Below are positions 25,566-34,070 of a stretch of DNA of 64,000 nucleotides, piece after piece (position 1 is the stretch's first letter; the number at the start of each line of letters is the position of its first letter). The notes below the pieces were generated by a model. The model was not told where the DNA came from. It saw only the letters and a list, made by a program, of their open reading frames with translations, and made no database searches. Location: assembly GCA_026004015.1 (NCBI GenBank), contig BPIH01000006.1, forward strand, positions 1 through 64,000, given 5' to 3'. The DNA is from Chloroflexota bacterium (GTDB lineage Bacteria > Chloroflexota > Limnocylindria > Limnocylindrales > CSP1-4). The position numbers and the translations under genes were made by a program.

Positions 25566-28070
25566 TCAGTGCCCCGCGCGGACCCGGGCCGCTCGTGCCT
25601 GCCCCCTCGGGCGCGTCCGATCGGCCGACCGGCGGACTCCGCCCTCGCGCCCCGGTGCGGCTTCACTCTCGGCCGGGATTCGGAGCGCGAAGCAGGCGCC
25701 GGCCGCTCCGCCGCGGTCGACGTAGACGAGATCACCACCCATGAGGCGGGCGAGGCTTCGAGCCAGGCTGAGGCCGAGGCCGGTGCCAGTCTGGTGACCG
25801 GCCGTCGAGCCACGGACGAAGCGGTGGAAGATGCGGCCGCGCTCGCCGGGCGGGACGCCAGGACCTTCGTCGAGGACGGCGATCTCGAGCTGTGCCGTGG
25901 GCTCGGACGGGGGCGACTGGCCGGGCGGCGCCGCCACGCCGGGCGGCGCGGCCTCCGCCCCGCGGAGCTCGATCCGAACCTCGATCGGCCCGGTAGGGGC
26001 GTAGCGGACGGCGTTGTCGAGGAGGATCCAGAGGATCTGCTCGAGGGCTCGTCGGTCGGCCAGAACCGGGCGGCCGTCCGTTCCATCGTCGATCCGGAAG
26101 GGCCGCTCCACGTCGAGCTCCTGCCAGACGGCTGCCGCCACCTCGGCCGGAACGAGGGGCTCGGCGGCCAGGTCGACGGTGCCGGCCTCGAGCCGACTGA
26201 GGGTCAGGACCTGGTCGACGAGCCGAGCGAGGCGAGCGGCCTCCGTCCGGATGGCCTGGGCTCGCCGGGCGAGCTCGGGGTCGGCGGCGACGGGGGCGGC
26301 CTCGGCCAGGTCGTCCACGGCGAGGCCGATGGTCGTCAGGGGCGTTCGAAGGTTGTGGCTGATGCTTCGGAGGAACTGGCGCTGGAGCTGGTTCAGCCGC
26401 TCGAGGCGGAGGGCCCGTTCGGCTGCCGTGGCGTACCGTTCGGCGTCCTCGATGGCCGAACCGATGAGCAGGGCGACGAGGCGGAGGGAGGCCTCGTCGG
26501 CGGGACTCCAGGCGATCGATGCGCCGGGACGGGGGGGTCCGCTCGGGTCTTCGTGCGCGCTTCCGCTTCCAGTTCCTCGCTCCTTGACCGTCGGAGAGAG
26601 ATGGGCGACGAGGCGACGAGCACCGGCTCGCGAGTCGACCATGCGTCGCTCGCCATCGAGGACGAGGGGATCGAAGGGGATGGGTGGCGGCCGCGGGTCG
26701 AGGTCGGCCACGACGAATCCCGCGGAGGCCGACGGCATCTCACGCACGTCTCCGAGTGGAGCAGTCGCGACGTCGGCGGGGGCGCGAGCGGATCGCGCGA
26801 AGACGGTGCCGTCCGCCTCGACGATGACCGACCAGCGGAGGCCGAAGATGTCGTCGATGGCATCGAGGAGGGCGGTCGCGACTGCATCCGGCGGGCGGTC
26901 GACGGAGGTTTCGGCGACCGCCTCGAAGGAGCGCCGGATCGTCGTCTCGCGCCGTTCGAGGGCGGTCAGGAGGCGGCCGAGGGCTTCGACCAGTCGATCG
27001 ATGGGGTCCTCGTCATGTGTCGGGATCGGGACTGGCCGGCGACCCTCGGCGATGGCGAGGAGACTGGCGTGGACGGCAGCCAGGCGGCGGGCGAGCACCC
27101 GCGACAGCCAGAGGGCGAGGACGAAGGCTCCGAGGGCCATCGTCCCCGCGAGGGCGGCGACGATGGCCGGAAGCTGGCCCGTGGCTGCCTGGGCGGCCGA
27201 GAGGGACGCCGAGAGGAGGAGCTCGCCAGCTGCCGGAGGCGTCGGCTCCTCGCCGGTCGTGGGCGATTCGGCCGTGCCCGTCTCGTTGCCGTCGGGGAGT
27301 CGAACCCGGACAACGAGGAACCCGGCGTGCTCGCCCGAGTCGGGTAGGCCGTCGAGGGGGGCGAGCGTGTCGAGGACGTCGGGGTTCGTAGCGACGCTCG
27401 CTCGACCCGAGCTGTCGAGGATGGCGACGTCGAATCCGGTGAGACCGCGCAGCTCGACGGCGAACTCGGCGTCGAGTCGCCGGGCGAAGCCGAGGCGAGC
27501 GGGTGCGGCCACGACCTGGCCCGCTGGGGCGGCCTCGCCCTGATCGGTGACGGCGGCGATGGCGACGAGGTACACGCCATCGACCATGGGCCGGGCGGTC
27601 GTCCCTTGGAGAGCGGTCGTCGCCAGGGCGATCAGGTCGGCGGTCAGGGACGGACGGCCGGCCGCGATGGACCGTTCGCCGGCTACGAGGACGGCACCGC
27701 TCAGCTGGCCTTGGTCGACGAGGAACTCCAGGACGTCGGCGCGGATGACATCGAGTTCGTCCGCAGCCACGGCGGCGGCGAGCTGTGGCCAGCCGGCGTA
27801 GCTTGTGGTCAGGCGATCGAGATCGGCCGCGGAGCGGGCGAGAACGGCTCTGGCCGTGACCGCCGCCTGCTCGGCCCGGAGTCGGGCATCCTCGTGGAGG
27901 GCGGTGCCCAGCCGGACGTAGGTGAGGCTGCCGACGCCGAGGGCCGGCAGGACTGCTGTCACGACGAGGGCCACGGCCGTCAGTCTCCGGAGGCTCGGGC
28001 CGCTCTGCCGGCTGCTCCCGGTGGCCCGGCGACCCGGGCGCTCCCCCTGGGGGTTCCATGGCCCCGTCAT
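25566..28070 (-). CDS. sensor histidine kinase with extracellular domain
   Basis: 834 residues. Membrane helices lie near residues 25-50 (LTAVALVVTAVLPALGVGSL) and 300-325 (AIVAALAGTMALGAFVLALW), enclosing a sensor region of about 250 residues (SYAGWPQLAAAV, possibly CHASE4-like). After a HAMP-like linker comes a GAF-like region (LLDAIDDIFGLRWSVIVEAD). Then come the HisKA phospho-acceptor SISHNLRTPLTTI, the N-box WILLDNAVRYAP, the G1 box VLDEGPGVP and the G2 box GTGLGLSLARSLA. It overlaps the response regulator stop (ATGA). It probably controls the surface genes beside it or potassium/envelope stress, but only position supports that. Confidence 0.9.
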   Translation of the reverse strand: MTGPWNPQGERPGRRATGSSRQSGPSLRRLTAVALVVTAVLPALGVGSLTYVRLGTALHEDARLRAEQAAVTARAVLARSAADLDRLTTSYAGWPQLAAAVAADELDVIRADVLEFLVDQGQLSGAVLVAGERSIAAGRPSLTADLIALATTALQGTTARPMVDGVYLVAIAAVTDQGEAAPAGQVVAAPARLGFARRLDAEFAVELRGLTGFDVAILDSSGRASVATNPDVLDTLAPLDGLPDSGEHAGFLVVRVRLPDGNETGTAESPTTGEEPTPPAAGELLLSASLSAAQAATGQLPAIVAALAGTMALGAFVLALWLSRVLARRLAAVHASLLAIAEGRRPVPIPTHDEDPIDRLVEALGRLLTALERRETTIRRSFEAVAETSVDRPPDAVATALLDAIDDIFGLRWSVIVEADGTVFARSARAPADVATAPLGDVREMPSASAGFVVADLDPRPPPIPFDPLVLDGERRMVDSRAGARRLVAHLSPTVKERGTGSGSAHEDPSGPPRPGASIAWSPADEASLRLVALLIGSAIEDAERYATAAERALRLERLNQLQRQFLRSISHNLRTPLTTIGLAVDDLAEAAPVAADPELARRAQAIRTEAARLARLVDQVLTLSRLEAGTVDLAAEPLVPAEVAAAVWQELDVERPFRIDDGTDGRPVLADRRALEQILWILLDNAVRYAPTGPIEVRIELRGAEAAPPGVAAPPGQSPPSEPTAQLEIAVLDEGPGVPPGERGRIFHRFVRGSTAGHQTGTGLGLSLARSLARLMGGDLVYVDRGGAAGACFALRIPAESEAAPGREGGVRRSADRTRPRGQARAARVRAGH

Positions 28071-28801
28071 CGGTCGTCCGACGGCAGCGGCTCCCCTCCG
28101 GCATCGGCCGGCTCGGCGCGTTCGAGCCGATACCCGCCGCGCGGATCGGTCAGGAGGTAGCGCGGATGGTCGGGATCGACCTCGATCTTCTGGCGGAGGC
28201 GGCGGATGGCCACCCATGCGTAGGCAGGGTCGGCTCGGTCCGAGCGGCTCCAAACCTGGGCGAGGAGGTGGTTCGTGGGGACCGTCTGCCCGAGGGTCGC
28301 GGCCAGGGTGTGGAGGAGCCGCGTCTCGGTCGGAGAGAGGCGAACCGGTCGTCCGGCGACGATGGCCGTCCGTCGCCGCAGGACGAGGGTGAGGTCCGGT
28401 CCCAGAACGACCTCCTGGGCGGGGAGTCGATCGTAGAGCCGCCGAAGGACCCGGCCGATGCGGGCGGCGAGCTCAGGGTAGTGGAAGGGCTTGGTAACGT
28501 AGTCCTCGGAGTAGCGGGCGATGAGGTCGACCTTCGCCTCGGGCTCGTTCACCGCCGAGAGGACGATGATCGGCAGATCGGCCCGCTTCTTGACTTCCGC
28601 GGCCACGTCCTCGCCGGCCATGTCGGGGAGCATGAGGTCGAGGAGGACGACGTCCGGCCAGCGGGCGTCGACGGCGGCCACCGCCTCCCGGCCGGAGAAG
28701 GCGACGGTGACATCGAAGCCGTCCCGCCGGAGTCGATCGGCGAGGAGACCGGCGAGCCGGACGTCGTCGTCGACGAGGAGGACGTGGGCGGGCGGTCTCA
28801 T
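28067..28801 (-). CDS. OmpR/PhoB-family response regulator
   Basis: 244 residues. The receiver domain has the acidic pair in LLVDDDVRLAGLLA, the phospho-acceptor Asp in DVVLLDLMLPDMAGED, Ser in IIVLSAVNEP and Lys in YVTKPFHYPEL. The C-terminal winged helix (VRLSPTETRLLHTLA, VWSRSDRADPAYAWVAIRRL, YLLTDPRGGYRL) is of the OmpR type. It is the first gene of the two-component operon and overlaps the kinase start. The lipoprotein gene lies 10 bp upstream on the same strand and may be co-transcribed. Confidence 0.93.
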   Translation of the reverse strand: MRPPAHVLLVDDDVRLAGLLADRLRRDGFDVTVAFSGREAVAAVDARWPDVVLLDLMLPDMAGEDVAAEVKKRADLPIIVLSAVNEPEAKVDLIARYSEDYVTKPFHYPELAARIGRVLRRLYDRLPAQEVVLGPDLTLVLRRRTAIVAGRPVRLSPTETRLLHTLAATLGQTVPTNHLLAQVWSRSDRADPAYAWVAIRRLRQKIEVDPDHPRYLLTDPRGGYRLERAEPADAGGEPLPSDDR

Positions 28802-28811
28802 GGGAGATGGG

Positions 28812-29597
28812 TCACGGGGAGTTCTTCCCGTTCTTGCCGGAGGGGCTCGGCTTCTGGCCCTGCCCCGGTGGGGTGCTCGCCTGGCCGGGTGGGGTACCAC
28901 CGTGCCCCGGTGGTGTGCTCGCCTGCCGGGGGGCCCCTGCCCCGGGGGTGCTCGCCGGGCCGCCCCCTTGACCCTGTCCCGGTGGTGTGCTCGCCTGCCC
29001 CGGTGGTGTGCTCGCCTGGCCGGGTGGGGTACCACCGTGCCCCGGTGGTGTGCTCGCCTGCCCCGGTGGAGTGCTCGGACGCCGGCTCGGCGGCTCGGGC
29101 GCCCCCAGTTTCGAGGGGCGGCCGGAGGGCGCACTGCTCGCGGGCGTTCCCCCCGCGACGTCCGCCCCGACCGAGCCCTCCTGAACGATGACGTAGGTCG
29201 GCGGCCCCTCGCTGGAAACGGAAACCGAGATGAGGCCCGACTGCCTCCGGAACACCCGCCACGTGCCGACCCGGCGAACGAGCTCCCACCCTGCCCGCGC
29301 CAGTTCCGCCGCATACCGTTCGGCGACGACGTCCGGTGGATCCATCGAGCGATAGGCGACGAACGCCTGATCTGCATCCTTGCCGGGCCTCACCCCGCCG
29401 ACGTCGAGGGTCGCCCCGGGCAACGCCGGCACCCCGGGCAGGCTGCCCACCGGGGTGGGCGACGGCGGCTGCTGGCAGGCGGCCGCGGAAACGAGGATCG
29501 CCGCCAGGAACGCGACGGTCCTCCGGTCGGGGCGCCCGAATCTCGAGTGCCGCCGGCGTTGAGACGACGGTGGGCACACGACGCAGGCAGAGCCCAT
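28812..29597 (-). CDS. lipoprotein with C-terminal TPPG repeats
   Basis: About 261 residues if started at the ATG at 29597. The signal segment [20 protein letters not shown] ends in a lipobox-like SAAAC. The middle region ([59 protein letters not shown]) resembles small secreted alpha/beta proteins found in lipoproteins of unknown role. From about residue 170 on, it is built of (S/G)TPPG(Q/H)(A/G) repeats and ends with a Lys-rich [11 protein letters not shown] tail that could contact teichoic or nucleic acids. It lies just upstream of the two-component genes and may act as an accessory sensor. The start codon is uncertain. Confidence 0.65.
   Translation of the reverse strand: MGSACVVCPPSSQRRRHSRFGRPDRRTVAFLAAILVSAAACQQPPSPTPVGSLPGVPALPGATLDVGGVRPGKDADQAFVAYRSMDPPDVVAERYAAELARAGWELVRRVGTWRVFRRQSGLISVSVSSEGPPTYVIVQEGSVGADVAGGTPASSAPSGRPSKLGAPEPPSRRPSTPPGQASTPPGHGGTPPGQASTPPGQASTPPGQGQGGGPASTPGAGAPRQASTPPGHGGTPPGQASTPPGQGQKPSPSGKNGKNSP
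28855..29078. repeat. imperfect CCCCGGTGGTGTGCTCGCC repeats coding TPPG units
   Basis: About ten imperfect units based on CCCCGGTGG(T/G)GT(G/A) spaced 18-24 bp encode (Q/H)(A/G)(S/G)TPPG on the minus strand. A longer block, from the CTCGCCTGGCCGGGTGGGGT stretch onward, occurs at about 28876 and again at about 29008, showing duplication of a larger unit within the array. Confidence 0.75.
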
Positions 29598-29688
29598 CGA
29601 GAGCCTCGCCTCGGGAGTTGCGCAGGTGGCGACGTCGCGCCGACGTTGCATGGCTACCGTTGCCCCCGGTCCGGAACGTGGCCGGACT

Positions 29689-29701
29689 AGTGTACGACAC
29701 T
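29689..29701. promoter_or_regulatory. palindrome AGTGT-ACG-ACACT upstream of the thiolase
   Basis: A 13-bp element with five-base arms lies between the divergent lipoprotein and thiolase genes, about 70 bp before the thiolase -10 box. Its form suits a dimeric regulator such as a TetR- or GntR-type protein. It is short enough that chance is a real possibility. Confidence 0.35.
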
Positions 29702-29772
29702 CGGCCGCTGCGACGAGGGCTTCGCATGGTCGCCGGTGCCAGCCGGCACCGGCTCGCCGTCGGAGGGCCACC

Positions 29773-29778
29773 TACAAT
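29773..29778 (+). promoter_or_regulatory. TACAAT -10 box of a leaderless thiolase transcript
   Basis: TACAAT ends six bases before the ATG at 29785, so transcription should start at or next to the A of the start codon. No Shine-Dalgarno sequence fits in the space. The same box and spacing occur before the LuxR-type gene at 55158. Confidence 0.65.
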
Positions 29779-29784
29779 CCCGTC

Positions 29785-31026
29785 ATGAGCGAGCCGTCAG
29801 CGTCGCCACGGAGCCGGGCCCTCCGCGACGCCTGGATCATCGACGCCGTCCGGACCCCCATCGGCCGCTACGGCGGCGCCCTCGCCTCGGTCCGCCCCGA
29901 CGACCTGGCGGCGGCGGTCATCGAAGCCATCGTCGCCCGGACCGGCATCGAGTCCGCCCTCGTCGAGGACGTCGTCTTCGGCTGCGCGAACCAGGCCGGC
30001 GAAGACAACCGGAACGTCGCCCGGATGGCCGCCCTCCTCGCCGGGCTCCCCGTCGAGGTCGCCGGCCAAACGGTGAACCGCCTCTGCGGGAGCGGGCTCC
30101 AGGCGATCGTCTCGGCGGCCCATGCGATCATGGTCGGCGAGGGCGACGTGTTCATCGCCGGCGGGGTCGAGTCGATGAGCCGGGCCCCGTACGTCATGGG
30201 GAAGGCCGAGGCGCCCTTCGAACGGGGCGACCGGCGCCTCTACGACACGACCCTCGGCTGGCGGTTCGTCAACCCGAGGCTCGCCGAGCGCCACCATCCG
30301 TATTCGATGGGCGAAACCGCCGAGAACGTCGCCGAGCGCTGGGCGGTCGACCGGGCGAGCCAGGACGCCTTCGCCCTCCGGTCGCATCGGCTCGCCGCGG
30401 CGGCCATCGAGGAGGGGCGCTTCGACGGGCAGATCGTCCCGATCCGGATTCAGCCGCCGAAGGGCGAGCCGATCGTCGTCGACCGCGACGAGCACCCGCG
30501 GCCGGATACCTCGCTCGAAGCCCTCGCCCGGCTCCGGCCGGCCTTCCGGGAGGGCGGGACCGTCACGGCCGGCAACAGCTCGGGGATCAACGACGGGGCG
30601 GCGGCCCTCCTCCTCGTCGAGGCCGAACGGGCGCGCTCGCTCGGGCTTCGGCCGATGGCCCGGGTCGTGGCGAGCGCGGTCGCGGGGGTGGACCCGGCGG
30701 TCATGGGGATCGGGCCGATCCCGGCGACCCGGAAGGCCCTTGCCCGGGCGGGTCTGACCGTCGCCGATCTCGACCTCGTCGAGCTCAACGAGGCGTTCGC
30801 CAGTCAGTCGCTCGTCTGCATCGCCGAGCTCGGGCTCGATCCGGAGCGGGTGAACGTGAACGGGGGCGCCATCGCCCTCGGCCACCCGCTCGGGATGAGC
30901 GGGGCGCGTCTCATGACGATGCTCGTCCACGAGCTCCGGCGGCGCGGCGGCCGGTACGGGCTGGCGACGATGTGCATCGGGGTCGGGCAGGGGATCGCGA
31001 CGATCGTCGAGCGGCTCGAGGGCTGA
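29785..31026 (+). CDS. acetyl-CoA acyltransferase (thiolase), PcaF/PaaJ-like
   Basis: 413 residues, intact. It contains the nucleophilic Cys in [10 protein letters not shown], His in [16 protein letters not shown] and the second Cys in [10 protein letters not shown]. The N-terminal [20 protein letters not shown] strongly recalls 3-oxoadipyl-CoA thiolase (PcaF) and the related PaaJ, which give succinyl-CoA or acetyl-CoA from aromatic catabolism, although general acetyl-CoA acetyltransferases share most motifs. The start was chosen for the adjacent -10 box. It stands alone on the plus strand. Confidence 0.9.
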   Translation: MSEPSASPRSRALRDAWIIDAVRTPIGRYGGALASVRPDDLAAAVIEAIVARTGIESALVEDVVFGCANQAGEDNRNVARMAALLAGLPVEVAGQTVNRLCGSGLQAIVSAAHAIMVGEGDVFIAGGVESMSRAPYVMGKAEAPFERGDRRLYDTTLGWRFVNPRLAERHHPYSMGETAENVAERWAVDRASQDAFALRSHRLAAAAIEEGRFDGQIVPIRIQPPKGEPIVVDRDEHPRPDTSLEALARLRPAFREGGTVTAGNSSGINDGAAALLLVEAERARSLGLRPMARVVASAVAGVDPAVMGIGPIPATRKALARAGLTVADLDLVELNEAFASQSLVCIAELGLDPERVNVNGGAIALGHPLGMSGARLMTMLVHELRRRGGRYGLATMCIGVGQGIATIVERLEG

Positions 31027-31390
31027 CCGGCTGCCCAAAAGTACGACCGCGGTCGCCGACGAGCCTGGAACCTCCCCGCCGCGAATGTCGTCCAGGGAGC
31101 CGACAGGCGCCCACACGGCTGGCCCTGTCGCCCTGCCGAAGAAGCTGCGGAGGGAATAGCCGCTGGCGCCCCGCAGCGTCGAAGGCCCAACCGCGGGCGA
31201 GGTGAATGGCGTCCGGGATCGGCGGCGGAGTGCTCGTCGAAACCCGGCGAGTCGTGAGGAGGGCGACCTCGTCGGCGGGCGAAGGGGGACCGGATTTCGT
31301 CGGAGGGTCCACGGAAGGGCTTGACAAGTGAGAGAGAGAATATCGACGATGGCTCAGCATTGATCGTGCTGTCGCGACAACGGGCTGGCG
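31027..31390. other. intergenic region of 364 bp with no convincing gene
   Basis: Base composition is a little lower in GC than around it, especially 31320-31380. A TTGACA occurs at 31321, but no matching -10 box lies at 16-18 bp. I see no tRNA-like fold, no long hairpin and no coding pattern on either strand. It could be the upstream region of the small secreted protein at 31391. Confidence 0.5.
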
Positions 31391-31696
31391 ATGCGCAGAC
31401 GGCCATTCGAGGGTGCGATGCCGGCGGGTGCTCGCGCAACTGTCGTGAGGGTGGCTGTGGCACTGTGCGTCGCCATCTTGGCTTCCCCCGTCGTCGTTGA
31501 CGCTCCCGTGCGTGCGAGGGCTCCGCGCAGGGGACTCGCGAGAGGCGGCCTGCGACACGGCCGGTGCCCGACGGGGTCCCAAGACGTGAGAGACGTGCTG
31601 CCCGCTGATCCGACCGAGGTTTCTCCTGGGATCACCACGTACGACCAGCGGTCGCTCACGAGTGATGACATCGACGCTGCGAACTTCGTCTACTAG
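31391..31696 (+). CDS. possible small secreted protein
   Basis: 101 codons. A hydrophobic stretch, [20 protein letters not shown], preceded by basic residues could be a signal peptide with cleavage near VVDAPVRA. The rest is unremarkable ([20 protein letters not shown], then [14 protein letters not shown]). The start could equally be the Met at codon 10. GC skew at third positions is weaker than in neighbours, so the gene may be recently acquired or not real. It ends 19 bp before the next candidate gene. Confidence 0.35.
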   Translation: MRRRPFEGAMPAGARATVVRVAVALCVAILASPVVVDAPVRARAPRRGLARGGLRHGRCPTGSQDVRDVLPADPTEVSPGITTYDQRSLTSDDIDAANFVY

Positions 31697-31715
31697 CTGG
31701 AAGGGTGACCAAGGG

Positions 31716-32320
31716 ATGGTCCTGATCCCGCACATCAACTGGGGGACGAAGGCGTACCCGCGAGTTGTCCTCGAGCTTGCATTCGCCGGCGCGCTTGCGT
31801 TTGGGATCGCAGGTTGTGGACAAGCCCAGGGTGGGGGCGGACTCCGTTCCGCTGAAGAGGCCGCTCTGGCCGACATCGAGCGGCGGGCCGGCCAAACCTG
31901 TGTCCAGGCGGAGGACATCCTCCGAGTCCTGCCCTCCGATATCGACGCCCAGGTGCGGGCCGTCGGCGGAACTGGCTGGACCAGCGACGGCTCGATCTGG
32001 GTGGGCGATGATCTGGCGGCTGCAGCGGCCGAGCTCGGCGGAACTCTCTTCGTCACGTCCCCGGGCGAAGCGTGGATCAGTGGCGTTGTCAAGGGGCAAC
32101 CGACAGCCCTTCGGCTCTCGAGCGAAGACCCCGGGGGCGCCACCGTCTGGCTCGTCGTCACCGCGCCACTCCGACGGACTGCCCGGCCGACGAACCTAGG
32201 CTGCAGGGGGCGGCCCGGCGGCGGTCCCTGGTCGCCAGCCCGGCACGGGCTCAGGTGGCGACGCCCTCGCTCGCCGCGCGCCGCGGGAGCCTCCAGGGAC
32301 CGCAAGGCGGCGATTTCTGA
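31716..32320 (+). CDS. possible lipoprotein of unknown function (3' end uncertain)
   Basis: From ATG 31716 the protein reads MVLIPHINWGTKAYPRVVLE, then ALAFGIAGCGQAQGGGG, a plausible lipoprotein signal with Cys after GIAG. The mature part has RRAGQTCVQAEDILRVLPSD, VGGTGWTSDGSIWVGDDLAA and GEAWISGVVKGQPTAL, which reads as a compact secreted domain. The frame does not stop near the expected end; one indel would give a stop at 32199 or 32320, so I use the outer limit. No family is recognised. Confidence 0.45.
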
Positions 32321-32418
32321 CGGGGCGCTTGTCGAAACCCGCCGGGTCGCGTACGATACAGGCGCAGCCGGCGTGACCGGCCAAACCGCCGATCCCCGTC
32401 CAGGAGGACGAACCCGGC

Positions 32419-32796
32419 ATGATCGAGAGCCCTGCCATCGTCAGCCTGACCGACGCCGCCGCCAACAAGCTGCGGGAGCTGACGAAGGACGAACCGAACC
32501 CGAACATCGGGCTGCGCGTCTACGTCTACTCCGGCGGTTGCTCGGGCTTCCGCTACGGGATGATGCTCGAGGACACGCCGACGCCCGACGATCGGGTCAT
32601 GGAGGCGAACGGGATCCGCGTCTACGTCGACGAGAGCAGCGTTCGCTACCTCCAGGGCTCGGAGATCGACTACGTCGACACCCTCATGGGTGCCGGCTTC
32701 ACGGTGAACAACCCGAACGCGGTCGCCGCCTGCGGCTGCGGCTCGAGCTTCCGGACGGCCGACGAGGCCGGCGCGCCGCGGAGCTGCGCGCACTGA
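32419..32796 (+). CDS. A-type iron-sulfur cluster carrier protein (IscA/ErpA family)
   Basis: 125 residues, intact. The three cluster-binding Cys are in YSGGCSGFRY and near the C-terminus in ACGCGSSF, the fixed spacing of A-type carriers that pass [2Fe-2S] or [4Fe-4S] clusters to apo-proteins. AGGAGG at 32401-32406 is a strong Shine-Dalgarno sequence 12 bp upstream, and TACGAT near 32350 may be the -10 box. No other isc/suf genes are adjacent. A tail after GSSF (RTADEAGAPRSCAH) adds one further Cys. Confidence 0.93.
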   Translation: MIESPAIVSLTDAAANKLRELTKDEPNPNIGLRVYVYSGGCSGFRYGMMLEDTPTPDDRVMEANGIRVYVDESSVRYLQGSEIDYVDTLMGAGFTVNNPNAVAACGCGSSFRTADEAGAPRSCAH

Positions 32797-32822
32797 TCCA
32801 TCGCCCCCTCCTCCGACGCCGC

Positions 32823-32850
32823 GGGGCCGCCGGCGCGAGCCGGCGGCCCC
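32823..32850. terminator. bidirectional hairpin between convergent genes
   Basis: A perfect 12-bp stem, GGGGCCGCCGGC paired with GCCGGCGGCCCC, closed by a GCGA loop (a stable GNRA-type tetraloop). It lies between the Fe-S carrier stop and the end of the convergent Mo-protein gene and could end both transcripts. Confidence 0.8.
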
Positions 32851-32874
32851 GTCGTTTCCGGCGGTCAGGCGAGC

Positions 32875-33476
32875 TCACTCGCTGAAGCGCTCCTCCCGCC
32901 ACGGGTCGGCGTCGTTGTGGTAGCCGTAGCGCTCCCAGAAGCCCGGCTCGTCGTGGTCGAGGAACTCGAGGCCGCGGAGCCACTTGGCGCTCTTCCAGAA
33001 GTAGCGCTTCGGGACGAGGAGCCGGACCGGGTAGCCGTGCTCCGGCTCGAGGGGTGCGCCCTCGTAGGTGTCGGCGAGGAGGACGTCGTCGTCCATGAGG
33101 ACCGCGAGGGGGAGGTTCGTCGTGTAGCCCTGCTCGGCGTGGGCGACGACGTGGGTCGCCTCGGGTCGAACCTCGGCGAGCTCCGCGATCGCTCGGAAGG
33201 GGACGCCTTCCCAGGTCGTCCCGAGCTTCGACCAGCGGGTCACGCAGTGGATGTCGGTCACGACCTGCTTGCGCGGGAGGCGCCGGAACTCCTCCCAGGT
33301 GAGCCGGAGCGGGTTGGCGACGAGGCCGCGAACGAAGAGGTCCCAGCGGGCGAGATCGACCCGGGGACCGAGCCGTAGTGGAGGACGGGGAACTTCTCGG
33401 TCACGTACTGGCCGGGCGGGACGCGCCCGGCGAGGGCAGGGTCTCGCTCGCGGCTCCCGAACAGACGCTCGAACAT
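32875..33476 (-). CDS. sulfite oxidase-like molybdopterin protein (frameshifted)
   Basis: About 200 residues from ATG 33476, with AGGAG eight bases upstream. It begins [17 protein letters not shown] and has [16 protein letters not shown]. After a shift near 33365 it continues [20 protein letters not shown], then [20 protein letters not shown], where the Cys should coordinate Mo. The end is [20 protein letters not shown]. This matches the small stand-alone sulfite-oxidase-type Mo-cofactor domain proteins (YuiH-like), which have no signal peptide or haem domain. Function is probably oxidation or reduction of a small S- or N-oxide; the substrate is unknown. Confidence 0.85.
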
Positions 33477-33584
33477 CGTGATCTCCTCTGCGCCCGGCGC
33501 TAACCGACATGCCCGGGCCGGTGGGCTGCCGGGACGGCGGGCCGAAGCGGGCTCGCCCGACATTGTCGCCGGAGCGGCCTGAAC

Positions 33585-33960
33585 GTGCACCGGCGCCGGA
33601 GGCGTGGTCCGCCCGCCTGTCGGTTCTGTGCGCCCGGTGCACGCCCGAGGCTAGGGGCCGCCTGGGGGCTGCGCCCGGTGCACATGTCCGGCGGCGGCGT
33701 GCACGGGGTGCACATCCTGGTGCTCCCGGGTGCCTCCCGGGTCCGCGGCGTGCGCCCGGCGCACGGTTTCGACACGCAGCCCGCCGTCCGCTCGCGCCCT
33801 CCCGGTCGACCTGCCGACGGCGTGCACTGGCGGCACGAAACCGACAGCCCGGCCGCCGACGGGGCCGGCTGGCTCGCAGAAATGTGCAGGGGGCGCACGC
33901 GCCCCGAGTCTCCGGGGCGACGCCGCGGCCGGCCCGACGGACAGCGGGTGTGCAAGGCTG
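33585..33960. repeat. GTGCAC / TGCGCCCGGTGCAC element cluster
   Basis: This 590-bp gap has no convincing gene. It holds repeated palindromic GTGCAC cores at 33585, 33637, 33678, 33699, 33708 and 33822. The longer form TGCGCCCGGTGCAC starts at 33629 and 33670, and TGCGCCCGGCGCAC starts at 33751; these are spaced about 41 and 81 bp, so on a 40-bp lattice. Weaker TGTGCA variants occur near 33884 and 33948. They could be protein-binding sites or a REP-like family. Confidence 0.6.
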
Positions 33961-34037
33961 CGCCCGCCCCCCGTGTCGGCCGTGAGGGCGCGCGAGGGGC
34001 TCCTCACGGCGCCGCCGACCCGCTACAGTCCCAGGTC

Positions 34038-34070
34038 GTGACCCGCCCGACCCAGCCCGTCACGCGATGA
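34038..34070 (+). CDS. possible 10-codon leader peptide
   Basis: A TACAGT box at 34024-34029 lies eight bases before a GTG that opens a ten-codon frame, [10 protein letters not shown]. Its TGA overlaps the ATG of the glycosyltransferase gene (ATGA). If transcripts start at the GTG, the leader would be read first and ribosomes would re-initiate on the glycosyltransferase. It could also be chance. Confidence 0.3.
   Translation: MTRPTQPVTR

Noticed and set aside
28855-29078. CRISPR or non-coding repeat array
   Set aside because: The repeats keep frame and encode TPPG units at the end of a lipoprotein gene.
31321-31350. TTGACA promoter at 31321
   Set aside because: No -10 box at 16-18 bp; the nearest AT-rich hexamer is at 12-14 bp.
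30911-32305. A 464-codon minus-strand frame opposite the secreted-protein region
   Set aside because: Ser/Arg/Pro-rich composition without motifs; it overlaps the thiolase gene and gives no recognisable protein.
33500-33985. Coding frames on both strands in the GTGCAC gap
   Set aside because: All are Cys/Pro/Arg-rich with no domain and arise from the repeats; none has a start context like its neighbours.
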